This document shows, in pieces, positions 52,843 through 61,701 of a stretch of DNA of 64,000 nucleotides. Made by a program: the position numbers and the translations under genes. Position 1 is the stretch's first letter; each line of letters starts with the position of its first letter. The stretch comes from Vibrio profundi (GTDB lineage Bacteria > Pseudomonadota > Gammaproteobacteria > Enterobacterales > Vibrionaceae): positions 80,102-144,101 of the forward strand of contig NZ_RZIS01000011.1 in the NCBI RefSeq assembly GCF_005281835.1. Direction: 5' to 3'. The notes beneath the pieces are model-generated. The model saw nothing but the letters and a program-made list of their open reading frames with translations, was not told the DNA's origin and did no database searches.

Positions 52843-54463
52843 CCATAGCGAACTTAGCAACGCACTACTTGCGATCAGCCAATCTTTGGCTGATCGCAGT
52901 CAGTTGACTCAGACCTTAGATGCGGTGCTGACCGCAGCTAGGCAGATGACGTTTGCTAAGCACGGCATTATTTACGTTTTGGACCAAACGGGACAAGCGT
53001 TAATCCCAAGTACCGCTCATCACAACGATAAAGTGGTAGTCAGTCACCCTTGGGAGCCGTTACAACTTGATTCAGCCAGTGAGACCGACCCTTTTAATTT
53101 TGCCGTGCGCAACGGAGAAGTGGTTTTAATCAATGAGCTGTACAAGTACAACGGCTACGACTGTGAAGGTATCTATCAAACTGAGCAAACGCTTGGTCTA
53201 AAAAGCGACAACCTGCTTGCTTGGCCCTTGATTGATAATGAAAGTAAGACCATAGGCCTGTTGGTGTTGCTTGATCTAAGTGTGATCGATAATGAAACCG
53301 CTTTAACTGAATTTTGTCGAATGGCAGCAAGTAACATTCGACATGCAGTTTGGCTAGAACAATACGGTCAGGTCATTAAAAACCTAAGTGCAGATAACCA
53401 AGCGCTGGTGAGAGAAAACACGCAGTTAAAGAAACGTACTCAAAAAACCTATCAAGGTCCGATTGCCGAGAGCGAAGAAATGCTCAACGTATTAAACCGA
53501 TTGGACAAAGTGCTTTCTTTGCCAGTAGATGTGTTGCTTCGCGGTGAAACTGGATCAGGTAAAGAAGTGATCGCGAAATACATTCACGAAAACTCTAACC
53601 GCGCTGACCAACCGCTGATCGTTCAAAACTGTGCGGCGATTCCAGAGCAGCTATTGGAATCTGAACTGTTTGGCCACAAGAAAGGCTCTTTCACCGGTGC
53701 AGATAAAGACAAAATTGGTCTGTTTGAAGCGGCAAATGGTGGCACGCTGTTTTTAGATGAAATTGGCGATATGCCAATGCTTCTGCAAGCCAAGCTACTG
53801 CGTGTTTTGCAAGAGCGTAGAGTACGACCTGTGGGTGCCAGCAAAGAAATTGAAGTGGACGTTCGAGTTATTGCGGCGACACACTGTAATCTTATGCAGC
53901 AAATTAAGGATGGCGGCTTCCGAGCGGATTTATTCTATCGCTTGAATGTCTTTCCTATCACTTTGCCGCCGCTGAGAGCAAGGCAAGCAGACGTGATTCC
54001 ACTTGCAGAGCATTTTGTTCAGCACACGACAAATACGCTAGGGTTACCACAAGCGCCTGGGCTAAGTGCCAATGTACGAAAGCAGCTTATCGCGTACCCG
54101 TACCCAGGCAATGTTCGTGAGCTTAAAAACATCATTGAGCGATCGGTTTTATTGTCGGATTTCGAAACCATTACTCACATAGAATTCGGTGAGCAAGTTC
54201 CGGATGAAGCACACAGCATTCAGCTAGTACAGCAAGCGCCTACCGCCCCAGAACCGTCAGTTGCCGAATCAGAAGTGCCTGCCTCACCATCTAACGAGTC
54301 TTTAGGCTTAAAAGAGGTTGTGAGCCAGTACGAGCGAACCGTCATTTTAGACTGCTTGAATACGTGTAATTGGCATACCAAACGAGCAGCAGAGCAACTC
54401 TCACTCCCGTTAAGTACCCTCAACCACAAGATGAAGAAATACGATATTTCTGCGGCAGGTTGA
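52829..54463 (+). CDS. vasH: Sigma-54-dependent activator of the T6SS (VasH type)
   Basis: 544 aa. N-terminal GAF domain (about 10-175), AAA+ domain (about 205-440) with GETGSGKE Walker A, ESELFGHKKGSFTGADKD (GSFTGA in place of the GAFTGA loop that contacts sigma-54), and GGTLFLDEIGDM Walker B. C-terminal Fis-type HTH (CNWHTKRAAEQLSLPLSTLN). The ATG lies inside the clpV 3' end. Probably activates hcp via the promoter at 49796-49812. No receiver domain. Confidence 0.93.
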   Translation: MSSANHSELSNALLAISQSLADRSQLTQTLDAVLTAARQMTFAKHGIIYVLDQTGQALIPSTAHHNDKVVVSHPWEPLQLDSASETDPFNFAVRNGEVVLINELYKYNGYDCEGIYQTEQTLGLKSDNLLAWPLIDNESKTIGLLVLLDLSVIDNETALTEFCRMAASNIRHAVWLEQYGQVIKNLSADNQALVRENTQLKKRTQKTYQGPIAESEEMLNVLNRLDKVLSLPVDVLLRGETGSGKEVIAKYIHENSNRADQPLIVQNCAAIPEQLLESELFGHKKGSFTGADKDKIGLFEAANGGTLFLDEIGDMPMLLQAKLLRVLQERRVRPVGASKEIEVDVRVIAATHCNLMQQIKDGGFRADLFYRLNVFPITLPPLRARQADVIPLAEHFVQHTTNTLGLPQAPGLSANVRKQLIAYPYPGNVRELKNIIERSVLLSDFETITHIEFGEQVPDEAHSIQLVQQAPTAPEPSVAESEVPASPSNESLGLKEVVSQYERTVILDCLNTCNWHTKRAAEQLSLPLSTLNHKMKKYDISAAG

Positions 54464-54513
54464 GTTAAACACAAACCAATCACAGCAGAGTATTTCAGTC
54501 ATTCTGATAGAAA

Positions 54514-54543
54514 TAAAAAAACCGCCCGAAGGCGGTTTTTTTT
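54514..54543. terminator. Bidirectional terminator between vasH-like gene and the OmpA-domain gene
   Basis: ACCGCC-CGAA-GGCGGT stem with A7 before and T7 after (54514-54543), flanked by convergent genes. Confidence 0.92.
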
Positions 54544-54555
54544 ATTTTCTCAATG

Positions 54556-57500
54556 CTACAGCTCTACCCAGCTATCAATCATGTCTATACGAGCATCGAT
54601 TAAGCTATCAAAGTAATCGTTGTAACTCATCCATTTCTGCAGATTGATATGTGGTTTGAATTTTATTTCCTTCGTCTTATCAGCAAAATCTAAATCTGAT
54701 TTGATAAGGTTAAGCTGTTTCGCCGCCTCAATTTCATCTTCTTTATGTTTGAGCTTAATCCAGTTGTTAGGAATTGTCGTTACCCCGCTATCAACCAAGT
54801 GTACCCCCTTAGCTTTTTCTAGATCTAATCCAGATCCAAAAGGCGCATTAACTTGTATTTCAAAGTCAACGCCTTTTCTTAAACTACTTGGTGCAATCAT
54901 TGGTCTTAACCCATTAACTTTATGACCGAACAGGTTGATGTAAGAAAGGTCTACAACACTTGCAAAAAGAGTTGTTTCTTTCTCTTTTGCTCCAGTCCAT
55001 GTCGATAGTGCTAAGTGTTTAAGGCTTTCTGAACTCATTTTCACAATATCTTCTTGTAGATCAGAAAGAGCCTTAGGAATTGATTCCATTTCAGATTTTT
55101 CAAAAGTAAATGATTCATCTACTTTTTTGATAGTTCCAAGTCGCGCGACTGTCTTAAAATCAGTGACTGGACAAAGGTTTGAGCCCGGCCACAAGTTGGG
55201 ATCATAGGAAAACTGAACACTAATTGGGATTAGGTTTCTATCAAAGCGTTGCTCTTCTAAATGCTCAGGGTCGCATGGTTTTGAGCGAATTAGTAAAGTA
55301 GCCGTTGCCTCTTTATTCCAGTCAAACGCGGTAACACGACCTCTCATGCGAACGTCGCCTTTAAGCAATGGATCTTTCTCGTCAGTGCTCTTTTTAACAA
55401 CATCATACTTTAATCCACTTTGTCCTAAATAGAGACTGACTTTTGCTCCATCAAAAACCTGCGGATAACGAACTTCTTTGCCTTTTGGTGGTGTCAAAAA
55501 TGTTTTCTCATAGAAATGACCATCACCAAAAATAGAGCCGCTAAAATTAACAAAGTCTTTTGTCAGTTCATATTGACGGGCTGGTGATAAAGTAACATTG
55601 AATCGACTATAGGTTTTTTTACTCTTTTTCGCCCCAAACGAACGCAAAATGTCGATGCGCTTTTCAGTTTTACTTTGGCCAGGTACTTTTAACTCGAAAA
55701 AATAAGACAAGAATTTGAACCCACCAGACACGGCAGAACTGGCTGATGTATCAAAAAGTCTCTTCAGCGGAGTATCATCATAATCAGCGACAGGACGAAT
55801 ACCGAATATACGTGTTGTACCAAAGAAATAACTTGGCTGAATGATGACGCCGAGTTTTTTAACATCGTTTTCATCCCCAAAAATCAGTTTGTTCTCTTGT
55901 TCAGAAAAGTTGGAAGGTTTTAGTTCTGAAACATACTCGATATGCGTGGAAGCGACACTATCACTCCACTTCCAGCTCCCTTCGTTTGAACTGTGTGAAA
56001 TAACATCAAGACAAATCGGCAGCTGACCAACTACATTGCCGTTATCCTCGTCCCCAATGCCATCTTTGATCAATGCAACTACTTTAACGTTATCATATGG
56101 TGTAAGCATTGAGCCATTTTCACGATAATATTGCTCAAATGGGATCCAATCGTCATACTTCGGTGTTTTTCCACCTGATTTGTATGGACGTCGTACAAAG
56201 ACTTCTATCTTCTCGAAGATACTGTCATCAAGGTCTTTGGGAGGCTCATCTCCCAGCAACGCTTCGAAGTGACTGTCGTCTTGGCTTGCTCTGTAATGAA
56301 TGGGAAAGTAATGGTTATAACGCTGCGCTTTCTCTGTCATTAAGTCAGTTAAATCATCGGACGAGACGTGACGGTAAACATTAACACCTTGAGCGTAAAC
56401 CTTAGCTACAGAATTACTGCCAACTCGGTTATACGTTTGACTGTAGCCATTTTCTTTCATCCAAACTTCGTCGAGGTGTTCAGCCCCCATCAATGAAACA
56501 TCAACACTCCAATCATCATTGAGTATGAACTCATCGATATAACCTAGTACATCGAGTTGGCTGAATGAGGTGATTTTTGGTCCACTTAGCACTCCTGCGT
56601 CACCCGAAACTCCACCACCACTAAAAGCGGGTTTGGCTTTTAGAGCATGGAAACTTTTAATCAGTCGAATCAAACCATTCAATGCAATCATTCGCTTCAT
56701 GTACGATTTCAAATAGACACGTGTCGCATTGGGAATATCTGGCTGCGCTAAGAACTGGTTAAACGCCATAAGATCTTGGTGGCGGATGGAATCAACCTGC
56801 TTTAGGCATTTTTGATACTCAGTATTTGGCTTTAAAAGATCCATAATAGCAGAGGCAAGCTTCACACCTTCTACGCCAGCAGCAATCACTTTTGCTGGCG
56901 GGAAAGCCATTGCTGCACCACCGATTAAAGCACTTAATCCAGAATTGATAAATTCCAGCATTTTGTCGTCTTCATTGAGATCTTTGGCAATTTTAACCTT
57001 GGCAGCCTTTTCAACGTTCATAAGCCCTGCACGGCACGGTGGATATTCCACAGAGCGACTAAACGCGAGATAGATTTCAACGCGACGGTTTTTAACTCGC
57101 TCTTCATTAGTTTGGTTAGTATTGCCAGGTAATGGCACTGCAAACCCTTTTGCTACAATTTTAAACATAGGCGACCAAACGCTTCGAGCGTCCAAAGGCA
57201 TAGCATCAAGGATAGCTTTTTTGACCGACAAGGCGCGTTTTTCTGATAACTCAAGATTGTACGCTTCTGCCCCCATGTTACAGGTGTGTCCAGTTACAAC
57301 AATTTCGAAAGGGTTACTTGCTAATTTCTGTAACTGCTCGGCGATTTTCTTGTGCGCATCACCATTTTTAGTAATTAGGTACGAGTCGAAATCAAAGAAT
57401 GTCATATTCATCCGGAGCAGCACATCTTGCACACGTCGGTCTGCAGAAACGTTTTCTCCCTCAACAAACAACTCTGGCACTTCAGCTCTTAACGCTTTTA

Positions 57501-59319
57501 CAGCATTTTGATACTTATCTTCTTCTCTCTGGAAAGCTTGCGCTTTATCCGCTTGAATAGAAGCGGTTGTCCCCATGTATTCCTGTACCTTATATAGCAA
57601 ATCTCCGTGTGCAGACGCTTGCGCGGCTCGACTGCCGTTCCAATCTGCATAGCTATTTACCGCATCGTAACCGAGCTGCGTGATAGTTAGCGGTTTATCT
57701 AACATTTCTAACGCTTTCGTTCCGATCCGTCCAACCCCAGTGAGATATGGCAAAATGGAAGTGCTCCATAACGGAGAGACTCTATCCATCTGCGCATGAA
57801 ACTTCTGACTAAACCACACTACTTGCGCATTAATACGGCCATTCATGAAGTGAGCAGATTGGGTCACTTCATTCGGATAGTGATCATTTAGGTCTGCAAC
57901 AGCTTTGATGAAAGCTGTAGACGCTTGTGTAGCACCCAAAGTTTTACTCACGGTAAGTGCTAGCTTAGCAAGTTCATCATTTTCAGTGTTGATGCTTGAT
58001 ACTGAAGCAGCCGCAAATTTACTTAACGTCACCCAACTGATGCCATCTTTTAACACACCGGAAGTTGACTCCAGACTTCCTTTTACCGTTTGAAACGTCG
58101 CCCACGTTGAGTTTGGCAAACTGGTTTTAGTCTCCGTACGTGCAATCAGCTTTGCTGGGCTGTCGTAAGGGAATGCTTCTAAATCGGCGTTCAAATGAGG
58201 GAAGAATTGCGGGGCATGGTTAATTAAGGCTTCTTCAACGGAGATAGGATCACCATTAACAACAGCAGTTCGACCTGCGGTTGTATGAATGTCGAGAGCA
58301 AGGGCATTTTCTTTTAAGCTGTAGCTGACAGGAATACTCTTAGCCTTTAAAACAGCCTCAACTTTTCCGGTCTTATCTGTGCTCATGACTTTCGAAAAAT
58401 CAATATCAATACGAACAGAGGTAAGTCGGTCATTTAAAACTAAAACACTTTCAGAATTAAGCCAAAACGTCGCGACATACATCGACTCGTCTTGATTAAC
58501 CTGACCATCTGTAGAGTACTTGTAGAAAACTTCTTTAACCGTCGATGTAGGTGAAATACCATGGCTCTCTGTCTCAGAGCCTTGGATATTAATGCCTTTT
58601 GGTAAATCGGCTAATGTGACTTCAGCGCCAATATAATCCTCTGAAGAAAAAACAACCTGAATTGTATAAAACTGCGGAACTTCCACTATATATATTTGTT
58701 TAGAGTGGCTCTTATTAAACCACTCTGCGTAGTTGTTAAAGAAGTCACTGCTTTGGTCAACTTGGTCCGAGGGGGGAGCTAGGCAATCTTGCTCGACACT
58801 TACACGCTTCACGCTTAAATCAGTCACACAAGCAGGTTGCCCTTTATCATCCTTTATCTCCTTAAGATCATTATAAGACAACAAGTTGTAGAGTTTAGTT
58901 AACCATGGCTCTTGGTCTTTACTTTCTTGGGCTGCATTCGCCATCTGGCTTAATGGCACCAAATAGCTTGGGAAAAACAGCACGTCTTGCACGGCGCCCT
59001 TGTTAATCGCGGCTTCCACACAACCCTTTGACAAAGGAGCCCTAAGTAACTCAGCGCCTATCTGATCTGCGTTGAATTCACGAGCCGCTAAAATATTAAG
59101 CTTACCTAACTCATCACTGACCGCGATCGGGTTTTTACTGCTGGTAGATACCTGTTTGTTAGTAGTACTGTGGTCTGCAACAAACTCCTGTTTGACTTCT
59201 AAACTCGGAATGACCAATGTTTCATGGGCTAATGGGAAAAAGCGGCCAACGGGCTTTCCATCCCTGTCATGCAATCTTCCCATTAGATAAAGGCCCGGAA
59301 TATCGTAACGTTTTACCAT
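54556..59319 (-). CDS. 1587-residue OmpA-domain protein of the T6SS island
   Basis: No signal peptide visible; starts MVKRYDIPGLYLMGRLHDRD. An OmpA-C-like peptidoglycan-binding domain lies at about 640-750: FDFDSYLITKNGDAHKKIAE, EIVVTGHTCNMGAEAYNLEL, NRRVEIYLAF. Just before it is a TM-poor alpha region. A hydrophobic stretch (GGAAMAFPPAKVIAAGVEGV) follows at about 790-820. The C-terminal 750 residues have no recognisable domain. ATG overlaps the upstream stop by 7 nt. Size, lack of leader and location fit a T6SS cargo or envelope-binding accessory; I do not recognise a known effector domain. Confidence 0.7.
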   Translation of the reverse strand: MVKRYDIPGLYLMGRLHDRDGKPVGRFFPLAHETLVIPSLEVKQEFVADHSTTNKQVSTSSKNPIAVSDELGKLNILAAREFNADQIGAELLRAPLSKGCVEAAINKGAVQDVLFFPSYLVPLSQMANAAQESKDQEPWLTKLYNLLSYNDLKEIKDDKGQPACVTDLSVKRVSVEQDCLAPPSDQVDQSSDFFNNYAEWFNKSHSKQIYIVEVPQFYTIQVVFSSEDYIGAEVTLADLPKGINIQGSETESHGISPTSTVKEVFYKYSTDGQVNQDESMYVATFWLNSESVLVLNDRLTSVRIDIDFSKVMSTDKTGKVEAVLKAKSIPVSYSLKENALALDIHTTAGRTAVVNGDPISVEEALINHAPQFFPHLNADLEAFPYDSPAKLIARTETKTSLPNSTWATFQTVKGSLESTSGVLKDGISWVTLSKFAAASVSSINTENDELAKLALTVSKTLGATQASTAFIKAVADLNDHYPNEVTQSAHFMNGRINAQVVWFSQKFHAQMDRVSPLWSTSILPYLTGVGRIGTKALEMLDKPLTITQLGYDAVNSYADWNGSRAAQASAHGDLLYKVQEYMGTTASIQADKAQAFQREEDKYQNAVKALRAEVPELFVEGENVSADRRVQDVLLRMNMTFFDFDSYLITKNGDAHKKIAEQLQKLASNPFEIVVTGHTCNMGAEAYNLELSEKRALSVKKAILDAMPLDARSVWSPMFKIVAKGFAVPLPGNTNQTNEERVKNRRVEIYLAFSRSVEYPPCRAGLMNVEKAAKVKIAKDLNEDDKMLEFINSGLSALIGGAAMAFPPAKVIAAGVEGVKLASAIMDLLKPNTEYQKCLKQVDSIRHQDLMAFNQFLAQPDIPNATRVYLKSYMKRMIALNGLIRLIKSFHALKAKPAFSGGGVSGDAGVLSGPKITSFSQLDVLGYIDEFILNDDWSVDVSLMGAEHLDEVWMKENGYSQTYNRVGSNSVAKVYAQGVNVYRHVSSDDLTDLMTEKAQRYNHYFPIHYRASQDDSHFEALLGDEPPKDLDDSIFEKIEVFVRRPYKSGGKTPKYDDWIPFEQYYRENGSMLTPYDNVKVVALIKDGIGDEDNGNVVGQLPICLDVISHSSNEGSWKWSDSVASTHIEYVSELKPSNFSEQENKLIFGDENDVKKLGVIIQPSYFFGTTRIFGIRPVADYDDTPLKRLFDTSASSAVSGGFKFLSYFFELKVPGQSKTEKRIDILRSFGAKKSKKTYSRFNVTLSPARQYELTKDFVNFSGSIFGDGHFYEKTFLTPPKGKEVRYPQVFDGAKVSLYLGQSGLKYDVVKKSTDEKDPLLKGDVRMRGRVTAFDWNKEATATLLIRSKPCDPEHLEEQRFDRNLIPISVQFSYDPNLWPGSNLCPVTDFKTVARLGTIKKVDESFTFEKSEMESIPKALSDLQEDIVKMSSESLKHLALSTWTGAKEKETTLFASVVDLSYINLFGHKVNGLRPMIAPSSLRKGVDFEIQVNAPFGSGLDLEKAKGVHLVDSGVTTIPNNWIKLKHKEDEIEAAKQLNLIKSDLDFADKTKEIKFKPHINLQKWMSYNDYFDSLIDARIDMIDSWVEL

Positions 59320-60620
59320 TTCTTCACCCCCATATATTCCCTAACTTGCTCCATATCTTTAAACAGCGCTTTCATATCGTAATACTGAGCACAATTCTGG
59401 AACTCTCCTCGGCTTCTTGCGCAATCCCAACGCATCTTTTCGGTCACTTTAGGCACCAGCTCATCGAATTGCGCCTTGGTAGGGATAGCAGGCATAAAAG
59501 GACGCAAATCCTTATTTTCAAAGTCTGCATGCATATATGAGGGAATAAAGAAGCTTAAGCGATTGAGTCGGTCATAGTCGAACTCACCATCCCCCGTTGT
59601 TAATGCGTAGTTGTAACTCAAACCATCAAACATCCCTACTTCTCCGGGCTGCTTTAGGCGAACAACTCTATTGCCATATGCGTCTGAATACCACTTACCT
59701 CGCTGCAAAACATACCTTTCTGGCACCTGTTCAATTTTTTTCTGAGGGTCTTCAAGCGAATATAAGTCGTAGGGTTCACGTCTATTACAGGCTAGATACT
59801 TCTGCAGCGCTCCTTTGGTAAAATGGTTTAAGCATTCGGGAGCTAAATACTCTTTTTTACCAAGTAAAGACATATCTGAAAAACGGAACACTAATTGCTG
59901 ATCAGGGCCTCGCTTCCCTGCCTCATCTATTTTGCTTACTTTATAGATAAATCGGTCATTGAATTGATCAATAAAGAAACCATAACCATCACGCAGTGGA
60001 TTGAAGGTTTCTTTATCAACGCGGATCGTAGATTGAAATACATCACTTCGATTGCGGCTTTCGAGTTCAAGGCGCTGTGGGTTACGACTATCAGAGTCAG
60101 TAAAATAGAACTCTTTACTATCTTGAGTAAAGGTCGCTGACGTGCACAACTCCGCCTTAACGATGGTTTCTCTTTTCTTTAAATCATAAACCGCACAATT
60201 TACCCCTGCACCGTAATAGCGAAAAGCTAGATATCTCCCATCAGGAGAACGTTTGATATCATTTCCCCCAGCTGGTAATTCACCGAATTCGTCGCGATGA
60301 AGTAACAACCGGACATCCGTGCCATCTAGGTTCATAGTATAGATGGTAGAATCTGGTCCATAGTTAAACATCACTTGGGGTTGGATGTGCTTTGCGTTCC
60401 ACTCTTCTTTGGGAACACCTTCAAGGCTTCCTATGTCTATCTGCCATCCCCGAATTTTTGAAAGGGACTCTCTTTGTTTACTGAACAAAGTAGATGTCAC
60501 TGTGTAACCGAGGTTTCTTTTATAGGCTTCGCCCATTTGAGGCTTGCTTTGCCAATGCACAACACTAGCCCCAGCTACTAAGACAGCAACAATGGTGCTG
60601 CCTATTATGATTTTTTTCAT
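59313..60620 (-). CDS. Membrane-anchored periplasmic protein with TolB-like repeats (candidate immunity protein)
   Basis: 435 aa. N-terminal signal anchor (MKKIIIGSTIVAVLVAGASV). The next region has beta-propeller-like TolB repeats: TIYTMNLDGTDVRLLLHRDE, DIKRSPDGRYLAFRYYG and FTQDSKEFYFTDSD. C-terminal residues about 330-430 have no known match to me. It overlaps the start of the OmpA-domain gene by 7 nt, a coupling seen in effector-immunity pairs, although immunity genes usually follow the toxin. Periplasmic location would suit protection against an envelope toxin. Confidence 0.6.
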   Translation of the reverse strand: MKKIIIGSTIVAVLVAGASVVHWQSKPQMGEAYKRNLGYTVTSTLFSKQRESLSKIRGWQIDIGSLEGVPKEEWNAKHIQPQVMFNYGPDSTIYTMNLDGTDVRLLLHRDEFGELPAGGNDIKRSPDGRYLAFRYYGAGVNCAVYDLKKRETIVKAELCTSATFTQDSKEFYFTDSDSRNPQRLELESRNRSDVFQSTIRVDKETFNPLRDGYGFFIDQFNDRFIYKVSKIDEAGKRGPDQQLVFRFSDMSLLGKKEYLAPECLNHFTKGALQKYLACNRREPYDLYSLEDPQKKIEQVPERYVLQRGKWYSDAYGNRVVRLKQPGEVGMFDGLSYNYALTTGDGEFDYDRLNRLSFFIPSYMHADFENKDLRPFMPAIPTKAQFDELVPKVTEKMRWDCARSRGEFQNCAQYYDMKALFKDMEQVREYMGVKKW

Positions 60621-60685
60621 ATTTCGCTTATTCTTTTGATTATTTGATAAACCGAGGTTTAGCGTACTACCCCCGACGTTTCAAT

Positions 60686-61093
60686 TTAATTGGCGTTGAT
60701 AAGTTCTAGCATCATGTCTAGTGTTTTCCTTTGACGCTCTCTTTCTTCATTAACTTCATCAGGCACTCGCTGTTCTTCGTGCTTAGAAATCATCGGTAAT
60801 TTTGGTGGTTCTGCGGTGATCTCTTGGTATGTCAGCCCTTCAAACATCGTTACCGCGATGTATTTTCCCCCGAGGTACGAAACCACAAGTGTAAACTTTC
60901 CTTTGGGAGGAATACCTGTCACTAAGGCACTGATATAACCATCTTTACTGATTAACTCAAAGGGCTCGGTAACTCGCCAGTCACTTTCAGAATCTTCCAT
61001 AATGGCAACTAAGCCGTCATACGAAGCAAACGAGTAAGGGTCAAGCTGTTCTTCCAATGGGCCGTCTGCCAAACCAACCTCTAAGCGAACAAG
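60686..61093 (-). repeat. 408-bp duplicated segment, copy A
   Basis: Matches 61294-61701 base for base over most of its length, ending at AAGCGAACAAG (here) or AAGCGGACAAG (other copy). Encodes the shared 135-residue module. Confidence 0.9.
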
Positions 61094-61252
61094 GAGTTTA
61101 TCTTCCTCATTGCTTATAGTTGATGCATTATTAGCAATAGTTTGGGCTTGGAAATAGTCATCATCGACTGTCGGTTTTGGTTTTCCGTGAGCTACACCAA
61201 ATCCCAAAGACATCATTATAGTAAGCGCATATAAAGTGATTAATCTTTTCAT
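60686..61252 (-). CDS. Secreted paralogue of the C-terminal module of the upstream MIX-like protein
   Basis: 188 aa from the ATG at 61252 (CAGG upstream); a TTG two codons earlier is in frame. Signal peptide (MKRLITLYALTIMMSLGFGV, then AHG). Residues about 53-188 closely repeat the last 135 residues of the upstream 565-aa protein, down to LVRLEVGLADGPL, SDWRVTEPFELISKDGYIS and RKTLDMMLELIN. Likely periplasmic. A decoy, binding-partner or immunity role is possible. Unnamed family. Confidence 0.6.
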   Translation of the reverse strand: MKRLITLYALTIMMSLGFGVAHGKPKPTVDDDYFQAQTIANNASTISNEEDKLLVRLEVGLADGPLEEQLDPYSFASYDGLVAIMEDSESDWRVTEPFELISKDGYISALVTGIPPKGKFTLVVSYLGGKYIAVTMFEGLTYQEITAEPPKLPMISKHEEQRVPDEVNEERERQRKTLDMMLELINAN

Positions 61253-61293
61253 TTTCAACCTGTTATTTCTAATAGACCAAATAGGCTATTACG

Positions 61294-61701
61294 TTAATTG
61301 TTATTGATAAGCTCTAGCATCATGTCTAATGTTTTCTTTTGACGCTCTCTTTCTTCATTAACTTCATCAGGCACTCGCTGTTCTTCGTACTTAGAAGCCA
61401 TCGGTAATTCTGGTGGTTCTGCGGTGATCTCTTGGTACGTCAGCTCTTCAAACATCATCACCGCGCTGTCCTCCCCGCCAAGGTGTGAAAGCACAAGTGT
61501 AAACTTTCCTTTGGGAGGCATGCCTGTCACTAAGGCACTGATATAACCATCTTTACTGGTTAATTCAAAGGGCTCTGTAACTCGCCAGTCACTTTCAGAA
61601 TCTTCCATAATGGCAACTAAGCCGTCATACGAAGCCAGCGAGTAAGGGTCTAGCTGTTCTGCCAATGGGCCGTCTGCCAAGCCAACTTCCAAGCGGACAA
61701 G
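61294..61701 (-). repeat. 408-bp duplicated segment, copy B
   Basis: Direct repeat of 60686-61093, in the same orientation, encoding the C-terminus of the 565-aa protein. Confidence 0.9.

Noticed and set aside
53130..53330. Minus-strand frame inside the vasH-like gene
   Set aside because: Antisense shadow.
54514..54543. Insertion-sequence end suspected from the inverted repeat
   Set aside because: It is a short GC stem with A and T runs, i.e. a terminator; no transposase nearby.
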